Notes: a model not told the origin generated them from the sequence alone. A DNA stretch of 9,795 nucleotides from Deltaproteobacteria bacterium (GCA_030611115.1 JAUWQK010000029.1:1-9795), one strand, 5' to 3'; shown: positions 1-6,482, counted from the stretch's first letter. Program-made: numbers and translations.

Positions 1-81
1 AGCCAGGGGAAGCCCGACATATCCCAGACCAACAACAACGACTTTACTCTTACGTGAAATCAAAGATTCAAATGTTACCAT
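1..81 (-). CDS. nucleotide-sugar dehydrogenase, N-terminal fragment (cut by window edge)
   Basis: Only the first 27 codons are in the window; the rest lies beyond position 1. They encode a short lead followed by a beta strand and the dinucleotide-binding motif GLGYVGLPLA (residues 18-27). This is the hallmark N-terminus of the UDP-glucose/GDP-mannose/UDP-N-acetyl-hexosamine 6-dehydrogenase family, which oxidises nucleotide sugars to uronic acids with NAD+ for surface polysaccharides. The GYVGLPLA form is common in the WbpA/WecC/TviB-like branch, but the substrate cannot be told from 27 residues. The ATG is preceded 8 nt upstream by GGAG, a good ribosome binding site. The gene follows mqnC and a broken small ORF on the same strand, and no functional link to menaquinone synthesis is implied. 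Confidence 0.8.
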   Translation of the reverse strand, partial: MVTFESLISRKSKVVVVGLGYVGLPLA

Positions 82-129
82 ATCTTATTCTCCATCAGGT
101 TTTGTGTTTTCCATGCATATAGTTGTCAT

Positions 130-151
130 GTTCACGGTTCACGGTTCACGG
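130..151. repeat. heptamer array GTTCACG, left copy
   Basis: About three tandem copies of the 7-bp unit GTTCACG. An inverted copy of the same array lies at about 285-311, so the four-helix-bundle remnant sits between two opposed arrays. The array supplies the stop codon and last residues of that remnant. It is too short and has no spacers, so it is not CRISPR. Confidence 0.85.
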
Positions 152-270
152 TCGGCTACTTTGCGCTTTTCATATGCAAATCCATGGTTCTTTGTCAGAC
201 AGTAAACTTTTTGCGCCAATTCACGTTCCAGTTGCCATGCCTCAATATCTTCAAACCGTTCAATCTTCAT
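139..270 (-). pseudogene. truncated four-helix-bundle (S23/Avd-like) protein remnant
   Basis: A 43-codon ORF starts MKIERFEDIEAWQ and continues with ELAQKVYCLT and a GFA motif. These residues match the first helix of the 23S-rRNA-intervening-sequence / four-helix-bundle family (TIGR02436-like, related to diversity-generating-retroelement Avd proteins). Family members are usually about 115-130 residues and continue with a second helix and an SNIAEG-like motif. Here similarity stops near residue 32, and after about ten more codons the frame runs into a GTTCACG heptamer array that supplies the stop (last residues DREP). I read it as a 5' remnant left by deletion or recombination at the repeats. 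Its ATG overlaps the last codons of mqnC, and GAGAG or AAGG just upstream could act as a ribosome binding site. A functional short peptide is possible but unlikely. Confidence 0.7.
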
Positions 271-1378
271 CGCTCTCTAACCTTGAACCGTGAACCATTG
301 AACCGTGAACCTGAGCAGTTACAATAATATTATAAAAGCAATCCCTTTGGGCTGCTTGATATCCGGCATCCTGGATCAGACGGATCATTTCTTCTTTTGG
401 CAGCCTGAACTTTACTCCTGCCGCAGCTACAACATTTTCTTCTATCATTGTGCTGCCAAGATCGTTTGCTCCAAACACAAGTGCTGTCTGAGCGATTTTG
501 TCTCCCTGTGTTACCCATGAAGCCTGTATATTCTGTACGTTGTCCAGAAATAATCTGCTGACAGCAAGTACTCTAAGATATTCTACAGATGTAGTTTTTT
601 CTACTTTTATACGAGTATTGTCAGGCTGAAATGTCCAGGGGATAAATGCGGTAAAACCGCCTGTATTATCCTGTAGATTGCGGATTTTCATAAGATGTTC
701 AATTATATGTTCCGGCTTTTCCATATGTCCGAACATCATTGTGGCAGTTGTTCTAAGTCCGCAATCGTGAGCGGTCTTCATGACTTCTAACCAATGATCA
801 ACCGAACACTTGTTTGGGGATGTTCTTTCCCTGATTTCATCCACAAGTATTTCAGCACCGCCGCCGGGTATGGAGCCTAATCCTGCGTCGATGAGTTTGT
901 TTATGGTATCTTTTAGGGAAAGGGAGGATTTTTCCGCTATAAAAGCTATCTCAGGCGGAGAGAATCCATGTATATGAATAGGGAAATTGTCTTTTATAAA
1001 TTTTAAAAGATCAATGTAGTAATCAAGCGAGAGCGAAGGATTGAGTCCACCCTGAAGAAGAATCTGAGTTCCTCCGAGAGACAGAGTTTCTTCGATTTTT
1101 TCTTTTAATTCTTCTTTTGATATTACATAAGCATCAGCATGGCCCGGAGGGCAATAAAATGCGCAGAACAGGCATCCTGAAATACAGATATTGGTATAAT
1201 TTATATTTCGGTCAACAACAAAAGTAACAACGGGTTCAGGGTTAAGATACTGCCTTTTTTTATTTGCCAGGTCAGCCAGCGTAAGAAGTTCAGCCTCGTT
1301 GAGCAATGTAAGTGCTTCTGATGAGTTGATGCGCTCGTTTGATGCTGCTTTTTCTATTGTTCTATCTAATTTATTCAT
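260..1378 (-). CDS. mqnC: cyclic dehypoxanthine futalosine synthase (radical SAM), MqnC
   Basis: This radical-SAM enzyme cyclises dehypoxanthine futalosine in the futalosine route to menaquinone, acting in the cytoplasm. The 372-residue product has the CxxxCxxC iron-sulfur motif at C65, C69 and C72 in the context DRNINYTNICISGC, then CAFYCPPGHADAYVIS. Other family blocks are GGTQILLQGG (102-111), HIHGFSPPEI (about 135-144) and IPGGGAEIL (170-178). DRNINYTN, ILLQGGL and FSPPEI distinguish MqnC from its paralogue MqnE next door. The homologous part ends near QRDCFY; the following roughly 20 residues (VTAQVHGSMVHGS and onward) come from a GTTCACG heptamer array, so the native stop has probably been replaced. 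No clear Shine-Dalgarno precedes the ATG. It lies downstream of mqnE on the same strand, separated by a 74-bp hairpin. Confidence 0.93.
   Translation of the reverse strand: MNKLDRTIEKAASNERINSSEALTLLNEAELLTLADLANKKRQYLNPEPVVTFVVDRNINYTNICISGCLFCAFYCPPGHADAYVISKEELKEKIEETLSLGGTQILLQGGLNPSLSLDYYIDLLKFIKDNFPIHIHGFSPPEIAFIAEKSSLSLKDTINKLIDAGLGSIPGGGAEILVDEIRERTSPNKCSVDHWLEVMKTAHDCGLRTTATMMFGHMEKPEHIIEHLMKIRNLQDNTGGFTAFIPWTFQPDNTRIKVEKTTSVEYLRVLAVSRLFLDNVQNIQASWVTQGDKIAQTALVFGANDLGSTMIEENVVAAAGVKFRLPKEEMIRLIQDAGYQAAQRDCFYNIIVTAQVHGSMVHGSRLESDED
285..311. repeat. heptamer array GTTCACG, right copy in opposite orientation, inside the 3' end of mqnC
   Basis: On the plus strand the array reads as CGTGAAC-type units (GAACCGT GAACCAT TGAACCGT GAACC), with one degenerate unit and a 1-bp shift. 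It is inverted relative to the copy at 130-151. It lies wholly within the annotated mqnC frame and encodes the tail motif VHGSMVHGS. With the left copy it could form a stem enclosing the four-helix-bundle remnant. Confidence 0.8.
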
Positions 1379-1404
1379 ATTTTGTAACTAATCAACTACG
1401 GTTT

Positions 1405-1478
1405 ACGGTTGTCAGTTCACGGTTAACAGTTTTATGTTTTTATCAACCGTGAACTGTGAACCGTGAACCGACAACCGT
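1405..1478. repeat. 74-bp heptamer-derived hairpin between mqnE and mqnC
   Basis: Two 27-bp arms (1405-1431 and 1452-1478) are inverted complements at 25 of 27 positions and enclose a 20-nt loop. The arms are built from the same ACGGTTC/GTTCACG heptamer family as the arrays flanking the four-helix-bundle remnant. The right arm encodes the last codons of mqnE, and its stop codon (1443-1445) falls in the loop. No T-run follows the hairpin on the minus strand, so it is not a classic intrinsic terminator; attenuation or mRNA stabilisation between the two genes is possible. Confidence 0.85.
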
Positions 1479-2564
1479 TTTATAAAAAGAATCACGTTCA
1501 ACCGGCGTGAACCCTGCCGAAGATATAAGATGTTCCATCTGAGCACGGGTTAAACCTTTTGCTGATTTTGCTCCAGCCATATGCGTGATCTTTTCTTCAA
1601 TTATTGTACCATCCAGATCATCGGCTCCAAATGAAAGAGCAACCTGTGCCAGCCTTTCGCCTATCATAACCCAATAGGCTTTTATATGGCTGAAATTATC
1701 AAGCATAAGACGCGCCAGGGCTATGTTCTTTAAATCGTCAAATGCCGTAGTGCCTGGAAGATGTGACAGCCTTGTATTTTGTGAGTGAAAAGCAAGAGGG
1801 ATAAATGCTGTAAACCCTTCTGTTTTATCCTGAAGTTCTCTTAATTTTATAAGGTGATCGACGCGTTCATCAAGTGTTTCTATGTGGTCGTAAAGCATTG
1901 TTGCATTTGATGTTAATCCTGCACTGTGTAATGCTTCCATTATTTCGAGCCATCTGTTGCTGTCTATTTTTCTTGGGAAAAGCTTTTTTCTGACTCTGTC
2001 GCTCATGACCTCGGCGCCTCCGCCAGGGATCATTTCAAGTCCGGCCTTTTTTAATTCGGCAATTGTTTCTTCTATTGATAAGCCGCCAACCCTGGCAATA
2101 TGGTCTATTTCTACTGCTGTAAAAGCTTTAATAGTTGAATCAGGACGGACTTCCTTAATGGTATTGAGAAGTTCTATATAATAGTCAAACGAAAGGGAAG
2201 GATTAAGTCCTCCAACAACATGTAATTCACGAACAGGTTCATTGATACGTTCCATAAGCCTTGATCGTACATCATCAATGGAGAGTGCAAAGGCATCTTT
2301 TTCGCCGTCATCTCTTGAAAATGCGCAGAACAGACATCGGTTCAGACAAATATTTGTGAAGTTTAAATGCTGATTGTAAACATAAAAGGCTTTTTTGCCG
2401 TGAAGTTTGCGGCGAACATAATCTGCCAAATGTCCTACGCCAATCAGATCATTGCTTTTATAAAGGGCAATACCATCTTCAAAGCCAAGACGTTCACCTG
2501 AAACAACCTTGTCATTAATTTCATTTAAACTTTTATCTAAAAAAGAATATTTCATAATCATCAT
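1443..2564 (-). CDS. mqnE: aminodeoxyfutalosine synthase (radical SAM), MqnE
   Basis: This cytoplasmic radical-SAM enzyme joins the 5'-deoxyadenosyl part of S-adenosylmethionine to 3-[(1-carboxyvinyl)oxy]benzoate, giving aminofutalosine, an early step of futalosine-type menaquinone synthesis. The product (373 aa) has the CxxxCxxC cluster motif at C73, C77 and C80 in LNFTNICLNRC then LFCAFSRDDGEKDAFALS. It also has ELHVVGGLNPSL, IKAFTAVEID, MIPGGGAEVM, SNATMLYDHIET and GFTAFIPLAFH. NRC, HVVGGL and AFTAVEI are the MqnE signatures. The homologous part ends at about RDSFYK; the last ten residues (VVGSRFTVHG) are encoded by repeat DNA. ATGs at 2564, 2561 and 2555 are all possible starts, and none has a clear Shine-Dalgarno. 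A 106-bp inverted-repeat element ends 8 bp upstream and may have displaced the native leader. Confidence 0.93.
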   Translation of the reverse strand: MMIMKYSFLDKSLNEINDKVVSGERLGFEDGIALYKSNDLIGVGHLADYVRRKLHGKKAFYVYNQHLNFTNICLNRCLFCAFSRDDGEKDAFALSIDDVRSRLMERINEPVRELHVVGGLNPSLSFDYYIELLNTIKEVRPDSTIKAFTAVEIDHIARVGGLSIEETIAELKKAGLEMIPGGGAEVMSDRVRKKLFPRKIDSNRWLEIMEALHSAGLTSNATMLYDHIETLDERVDHLIKLRELQDKTEGFTAFIPLAFHSQNTRLSHLPGTTAFDDLKNIALARLMLDNFSHIKAYWVMIGERLAQVALSFGADDLDGTIIEEKITHMAGAKSAKGLTRAQMEHLISSAGFTPVERDSFYKTVVGSRFTVHG

Positions 2565-2572
2565 TCAAAATT

Positions 2573-2678
2573 TATAGACTTTCAGATAATTAATTTCACA
2601 AGGCTAGAAGGAGGAAGGCGTATTAGTTATACGTCGACGACTGATAACACAGTGAAATTAATTATCTGAAAGTCTATA
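2573..2678. mobile_element. 106-bp MITE-like element with perfect 27-bp inverted repeats
   Basis: The arms 2573-2599 and 2652-2678 are exact inverted complements over 27 bp, starting TATAGACTTTCAG. The outermost TA on each side is compatible with a TA target duplication, as made by IS630/Tc1-type transposases; this is inference. The 52-bp interior has a purine-rich stretch (AAGGCTAGAAGGAGGAAGG) and a small GTTAT/ATAAC stem around a CGTCGACG palindrome. It has no ORF, so it would be non-autonomous. It fills nearly the whole gap between the ChaN-family gene and mqnE and supplies the last six codons and stop of the former. Confidence 0.8.
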
Positions 2679-3656
2679 TCTGTGACCGTGAGGTCTCCGC
2701 CCCATATGGTGCTTATTAATCGAAGGGGTTACCCAAATATAATCTGCAAAAGAAAGTTCGACTTCAGCTCCACTGCCTGCCGGTGCGAGAAAAATAGTTT
2801 TGAACGAAGCTCCCGTGCGGCGAAATGCTCTGTCTGGAATTCCAAATTTATGCACAATATGACCATTTCCAACAAGTACTATCATTGGATTCCCTTTCAA
2901 ATTTTGTGAAATTGATTCAGCCATTATCTCTTCCCATACACATTGGGCCATATAGAAATTCTCAAATTTTTCCCTTCCTTTGACTTTGTGTTGTTTAAAT
3001 ATTTTTTCTAAATAGGCTTTGTGGTCAGCGTTTGAGGTGTCTATGTCGCTTGGAAGGTTTTTCTTTTCATCGTCAGAAAGGGTCTCGATTCCGCCAATGG
3101 CTATCTTTGGCGGAATATGGAAAGGGAGATTAAGACCAACAATTCTTATTTTGTTATTTTTTAGAAAAAGTAGAATGTCCCTATATAATTCAAAATCAAA
3201 CCGCCAGTTAGCGTACCAGTGCATTTTTTCCATAAATTCTTTTTCATTCAGTTCACCATCAGACCAAAGATAAAGAATCTGCTGATATGATCTATCAAAT
3301 GTTTCCATGCCTACAGAAATATATGGATGGAACTTAAAAAGCTCTTTTATTAATCTGAGCTGAATATCATGATGTGAAGGCTCATTATGCCTTTCTCCGA
3401 CATAAATCACCTGGACATCTTCAAGATCATTAATAAGACCCTCATAAGATATTGGCTTGCCGGTTTCTACAGAAATAATGGTGCCCACTTCAAACGATTC
3501 TGACATATCTTTTATAAAAAGCTTCTTTACAGGCAAAGCACACCCCCAAATATTGCCAAGAAACAGGCTGAAGAGAAAAATGTTAATTAAGGAACGGGGA
3601 CGAAATAACTTCCCTAAGTAGGTGCATAGATTTGGGTCAAATTTGTTCGATCTCAA
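2658..3656 (-). CDS. ChaN-family (PF04187-like) putative haem/iron-uptake lipoprotein
   Basis: The mature part matches the ChaN/Tiki-like family of haem-binding or iron-regulated lipoproteins. It has VIYVGERHNEPSHHDIQ (84-99) with Glu and His residues typical of the active or metal face, then VGMETFDR (115-122), NWRFDFELYRDIL (150-162), RIVGLNLP (171-178) and IVLVGNGHIVHKFG (259-272). Residues about 20-39 form a signal peptide: RPRS, the hydrophobic stretch LINIFLFSLFLGNI, then WGC with C39 as probable lipidated cysteine, so the protein is likely membrane-anchored outside the cytoplasm. The only start that keeps this signal is TTG at 3656, without a visible ribosome binding site. Codons 1 to about 23 lie inside an inverted-repeat element, and the last six codons lie in another. 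The native start may therefore be lost or replaced. An ATG after the lipobox (residue 51) would give a cytoplasmic form. The family is clear; the exact role is not. Confidence 0.8.
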   Translation of the reverse strand: MRSNKFDPNLCTYLGKLFRPRSLINIFLFSLFLGNIWGCALPVKKLFIKDMSESFEVGTIISVETGKPISYEGLINDLEDVQVIYVGERHNEPSHHDIQLRLIKELFKFHPYISVGMETFDRSYQQILYLWSDGELNEKEFMEKMHWYANWRFDFELYRDILLFLKNNKIRIVGLNLPFHIPPKIAIGGIETLSDDEKKNLPSDIDTSNADHKAYLEKIFKQHKVKGREKFENFYMAQCVWEEIMAESISQNLKGNPMIVLVGNGHIVHKFGIPDRAFRRTGASFKTIFLAPAGSGAEVELSFADYIWVTPSINKHHMGRRPHGHRYRLSDN

Positions 3657-3773
3657 ATCACAAAAGTTGATGGAATAGCGGCCTATTTTGATATTTTTGT
3701 GCTTTGAGATCGGGCAAAGGTGGCCTGAAGCTGTGATGCATAGTTGAGGAAGTTATTTCGTCCCAGTTCCTTA
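3588..3773. mobile_element. 186-bp nested inverted-repeat (MITE-like) element between the ChaN-family gene and speD
   Basis: Outer arms 3588-3627 and 3736-3773 are imperfect inverted complements. The first 26 bp (TAAGGAAC, then GGGACGAAATAACTTCC) differ at one position, and both end in TGCAT. Inner arms 3648-3665 and 3695-3712 match at 17 of 18 positions (CGATCTCAAA core). At the centre is a third small palindrome, AATAG-CGGC-CTATT. The whole element could fold into one long hairpin. It has no ORF of its own, but its left part encodes the N-terminus of the ChaN-family protein, and its right end abuts the GTG of the SpeD gene. It occupies the entire divergent promoter region, so promoters for both genes must be within it or absent. 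Confidence 0.82.
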
Positions 3774-3774
3774 G

Positions 3775-4251
3775 GTGAATGTAGCCAGAATGAATTCACA
3801 TGAAGCCATTCCTCAATTAAACATTGATTGCTACGGATGCAAGGGCGACCTCAATAATAATGATCGCATAGTTCAGATGGCTGAGCAAGCTGCAAAGCAG
3901 GTGGGTGCAACGGTTCTCGGAAAGGGTTCCGTATCGTATCCGGGCAGAGGAGTAACTGCGGTAATATTTCTGGCTGAATCACACATTCTGGTTTCTACAT
4001 ATCCTGAATACCAGTACGCAATAGTTGAAATTTTCATGTGTAACTCACAGGCAGACCATCGTGAATGCTGGGGTTGTTTATACGACTATTTACAGCCCGA
4101 GCGGATCAGTGTAAATCAAGATGTCCATTATGTCGGAAACGGCAATGGGCTTGCACTCCACAAGGCTTCCAGAAATTTGAAAACTCATTATGAATTTAAC
4201 CAGGGGCAACGGGAGGTTGGCTATGTCAAAGAAAAAATCATTACCACTTGA
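3775..4251 (+). CDS. speD: SpeD-family pyruvoyl-dependent decarboxylase homologue (divergent)
   Basis: The protein (158 aa) matches the small class-1B S-adenosylmethionine decarboxylase fold, which self-cleaves at Glu-Ser to form a pyruvoyl cofactor for polyamine synthesis. Seen here are IDCYGCKGDL (17-26), VGATVLGKGSVSYPGRGVTAVIFLAES (43-69), the cleavage pair E68-S69, TYPE, and YAIVEIFMC with C89 as the catalytic cysteine. The usual ESHxxIHTxPE is ESHILVSTYPE, so the histidine five residues after the cleavage serine (His68 in the Thermotoga enzyme) is Ser74. Extra cysteines make two CxxC pairs, C19/C22 and C98/C101. Known SpeD relatives have evolved ornithine or arginine decarboxylase activity, so the substrate is uncertain. 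GTG 3775 is the longest start; ATG 3790, with AGGTGA upstream, is at least as likely. The gene overlaps pfp by 29 bp. Confidence 0.78.
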   Translation: MNVARMNSHEAIPQLNIDCYGCKGDLNNNDRIVQMAEQAAKQVGATVLGKGSVSYPGRGVTAVIFLAESHILVSTYPEYQYAIVEIFMCNSQADHRECWGCLYDYLQPERISVNQDVHYVGNGNGLALHKASRNLKTHYEFNQGQREVGYVKEKIITT

Positions 4252-6328
4252 AGATCTTTTGAAACATCCTGAAGTTCAAAAGGTAACCAGCAATATTAAC
4301 CAGGAATTAGTTGAAAGAAGAGAATATGCTCCTCCTGTATGTAAAGTTTTTACATATCCCTATACTGCTTTGCAGGATAATTCTAAATTTAGATTTGTCA
4401 TTGATAATGAAGCAAAAAAGCAATTGCCGAACATTATAGATAATAAGGTGCAGAACATAACAGGGTCTGAAGACCTGGAAGAATCTTTAAAAGAAAAATA
4501 CTGCAAAAAACGTAATATCGGCATTGTATTTTCCGGAGGACCTGCGCCTGGAGGACATAATGTTATCGCCGGTCTTTATGATGCTGCAAAAAAAGCTAAC
4601 CCCGTGAATAAAATTTACGGTTTTTTGCTTGGGCCAGATGGAATACTTGAAAACGAGGCTATCGAAATTACCGACAGTCTTGTTGACAAGTACAAGAATC
4701 TGGGCGGTTTTACAATGCTCAAGACCGGCAGGACTAAAACAGATACAAAAGAAAAAATGGCGCTGTCAAAAGAGACATGCAAAAAGCTTAATCTTGATGC
4801 TCTTGTAATAGTAGGGGGAGATGATTCTAACACGAATGCGGCATTTCTTGCTCAAGAGATGTTTGAAGACGGCATTCAAGTCATTGGCGTGCCTAAGACA
4901 ATTGATGGCGATATACAAGTAAAAGACGCTGAAGGTAATATTTTATGCGCTATATCCTTTGGGTTTCATACAGCAGCCAGAGCTTTTGCAAATGCTATAA
5001 GCAATCTTTGTACTGACTGCAGTTCAGATGTAAAATACTGGCATATTTGCAAGGTTATGGGAAGAGTCGCAAGCCATTTGGCGCTTGAAGTAGCTTTACA
5101 GACCCATGCAAATATGACTCTGATCGGTGAGGATCTGGCTGACTATATTGACAAGAGGAGACTCGAAAAGGCAAAAAGAGAAGGGATAACGGATTATAGC
5201 GCTTATGGTATTACACTGCGGCATCTTTCGCGTATGATTTGCGATGGTATTGTTAAAAGAGCTGCTTCCAGGAAAAACTATGGCGTAATTGTCATACCGG
5301 AAGGTATTTTGGAGTTTGTTGATGAAATACAGATTTTTATCGTCAAACTTAATGCAATAATTGCTGAATATAACCAGGCACATGATACTGATTTTCACTC
5401 GGATTTTCCGCTTCTTGAGGACAAACTGGAATATTTGCGCAGGCTGGCAAGGTTTTCGCGTGAAGATAATTCGTTTTCGATCTGGAATACAAGGGATGAT
5501 GATCTTTTCAATGATATACCCGAATTTTTCCAGGAAGGGCTTCTGATTGAAAGAGACAGCCATGGGAATTTCCAGTTTTCGCTGGTTGAGACAGATAAGG
5601 TAATCATGGGACTGGTAAAAGATTATTTGAATATTCTTAAAGAAAAAGGGATTTATAAGCTGGGGATTGATAATTCTTATTATAGAAAGACTTTGTCAAA
5701 AGGCGGGCTTGATCCTGATTACTTTGGCCCCATGCTTTTCAAGAACTATGATAAAGAAGAGAAGTTTTTCATTTTGAAAGAATCCATTATATCTAAAAAA
5801 ACGCTAAAACAGACTATGGTAAAAGAAGGAGCTATTCAGAAAAATGACATAATCCCTGCTCCTGTTGAGAAAATTTATAAAAAATCTGTTGCAAAATTCA
5901 AGACTCAAGTTCATTTTTACGGTTACGACGGCAGGGGAAGTGACCCCACAAGATTTGATTGTATTTATACTTATAATCTCGGATTAACTGTTTTTAGCCT
6001 GATAGCTAATGGTGCAACCAGCCAGATGGCGGCCATAAAAAATTTAGAAATGGATTTTTCCAGATGGGAGCCGATTGGAATTCCAATTGCTCCACTTATG
6101 CATCTTGAAGAAAGAAAAGGGAAACTATCACTTGTATTGGAAAAAAGTGTTGTAGATGTTAATTCCATATCCTTTCAAGTTGTAAAATCATTGAGAGATA
6201 AATGGCTTGCGGCAGCACCTTGTGAGGACAACTACAGAAGACCTGGGCCAATACGTTTTACCGGAAAAAGCGAAGAAGACAGGCCCATAACACTTGTTTT
6301 GAATGCACTTGCGAGAAATACGAGTTAG
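4223..6328 (+). CDS. pfp: diphosphate--fructose-6-phosphate 1-phosphotransferase (PPi-PFK, long form)
   Basis: This cytoplasmic enzyme interconverts fructose-6-phosphate and fructose-1,6-bisphosphate using pyrophosphate, making this glycolytic step reversible. In the 701-residue product the N-terminal phosphate-binding loop is IGIVFSGGPAPGGHN (about 99-113). It is followed by GFTMLKTGRTK (about 162-172), VIVGGDDSNTNA (196-207) and GVPKTIDGDIQ (222-232). The aspartate in GGDDS and the lysine of PKTIDGD are the residues that mark PPi rather than ATP users. Later blocks are KVMGRVASHLALE and IVIPEG, and the C-terminal substrate region contains YDGRGSDPTRFDC. At 701 aa it is longer than typical plant or spirochaete PPi-PFKs (about 550-620), with roughly 100 residues before the catalytic core. 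ATG 4223 was chosen over 4190 because GGGAGGT lies 5 nt upstream. It starts inside the 3' end of speD, suggesting translational coupling. Confidence 0.93.
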   Translation: MSKKKSLPLEDLLKHPEVQKVTSNINQELVERREYAPPVCKVFTYPYTALQDNSKFRFVIDNEAKKQLPNIIDNKVQNITGSEDLEESLKEKYCKKRNIGIVFSGGPAPGGHNVIAGLYDAAKKANPVNKIYGFLLGPDGILENEAIEITDSLVDKYKNLGGFTMLKTGRTKTDTKEKMALSKETCKKLNLDALVIVGGDDSNTNAAFLAQEMFEDGIQVIGVPKTIDGDIQVKDAEGNILCAISFGFHTAARAFANAISNLCTDCSSDVKYWHICKVMGRVASHLALEVALQTHANMTLIGEDLADYIDKRRLEKAKREGITDYSAYGITLRHLSRMICDGIVKRAASRKNYGVIVIPEGILEFVDEIQIFIVKLNAIIAEYNQAHDTDFHSDFPLLEDKLEYLRRLARFSREDNSFSIWNTRDDDLFNDIPEFFQEGLLIERDSHGNFQFSLVETDKVIMGLVKDYLNILKEKGIYKLGIDNSYYRKTLSKGGLDPDYFGPMLFKNYDKEEKFFILKESIISKKTLKQTMVKEGAIQKNDIIPAPVEKIYKKSVAKFKTQVHFYGYDGRGSDPTRFDCIYTYNLGLTVFSLIANGATSQMAAIKNLEMDFSRWEPIGIPIAPLMHLEERKGKLSLVLEKSVVDVNSISFQVVKSLRDKWLAAAPCEDNYRRPGPIRFTGKSEEDRPITLVLNALARNTS

Positions 6329-6339
6329 CTCTTATTTTC

Positions 6340-6482
6340 TTAACTTCTCAATAACCTCCGGCAACTTTTTAAAAATTTTTATCGTCATTCTCGCGAAGGC
6401 GGGAATCCAGTGCTTTTTCGGATTTTCTGGATTCCCGTTTTCACGGGAATGACGTTTGGTGCCGGAACTTATTGAGAAGTTA
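6340..6482. mobile_element. 143-bp inverted-repeat insertion with 9-bp flanking direct repeat
   Basis: Terminal inverted repeats 6341-6362 and 6461-6482 match at 20 of 22 positions (TAACTTCTCAATAA core). Immediately outside, CTTATTTTC occurs on both sides (6331-6339 and 6483-6491), an apparent 9-bp target-site duplication. The interior carries a pair of inverted REP-like palindromes. There is no ORF, so it would need a transposase in trans. It sits between convergent pfp and the GGDEF gene, where its stems may also end transcription from both sides. Confidence 0.8.
6383..6454. repeat. REPIN-like pair of GTCATTCCCG palindromes inside the insertion
   Basis: Arms 6383-6410 and 6427-6454 are inverted complements at 24 of 28 positions. 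Each arm is itself a palindrome (ATTCTCGC/GCGGGAAT and ATTCCCG/CGGGAAT). CGTCATTCCCGCGAA...GCGGGAATCCAG is a widely scattered proteobacterial extragenic repeat type, and two opposed units resemble REPIN/BIME structures mobilised by RAYT (TnpA-REP) enzymes. No RAYT gene is present here. The stem is a candidate bidirectional transcription stop. Confidence 0.78.

Noticed and set aside
100..138. Fourteen-codon ORF before the nucleotide-sugar dehydrogenase
   Set aside because: Too short, no ribosome binding site, no recognisable content.
130..311. Heptamer arrays as a CRISPR array
   Set aside because: Units are 7 bp with no unique spacers, and no cas gene is nearby.
1379..1478. Intrinsic terminator after mqnE
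   Set aside because: The stem is strong, but no T-run follows on the transcribed side and mqnC follows closely; called only as a repeat hairpin.
4190..4222. Upstream ATG of pfp at 4190
   Set aside because: It has no ribosome binding site and adds 11 residues read from the speD 3' end; the ATG at 4223 has GGGAGGT at ideal spacing.
5096..5563. 155-codon minus-strand ORF inside pfp
   Set aside because: Fully antisense to the conserved PPi-PFK frame, with no recognisable domain; a shadow ORF.
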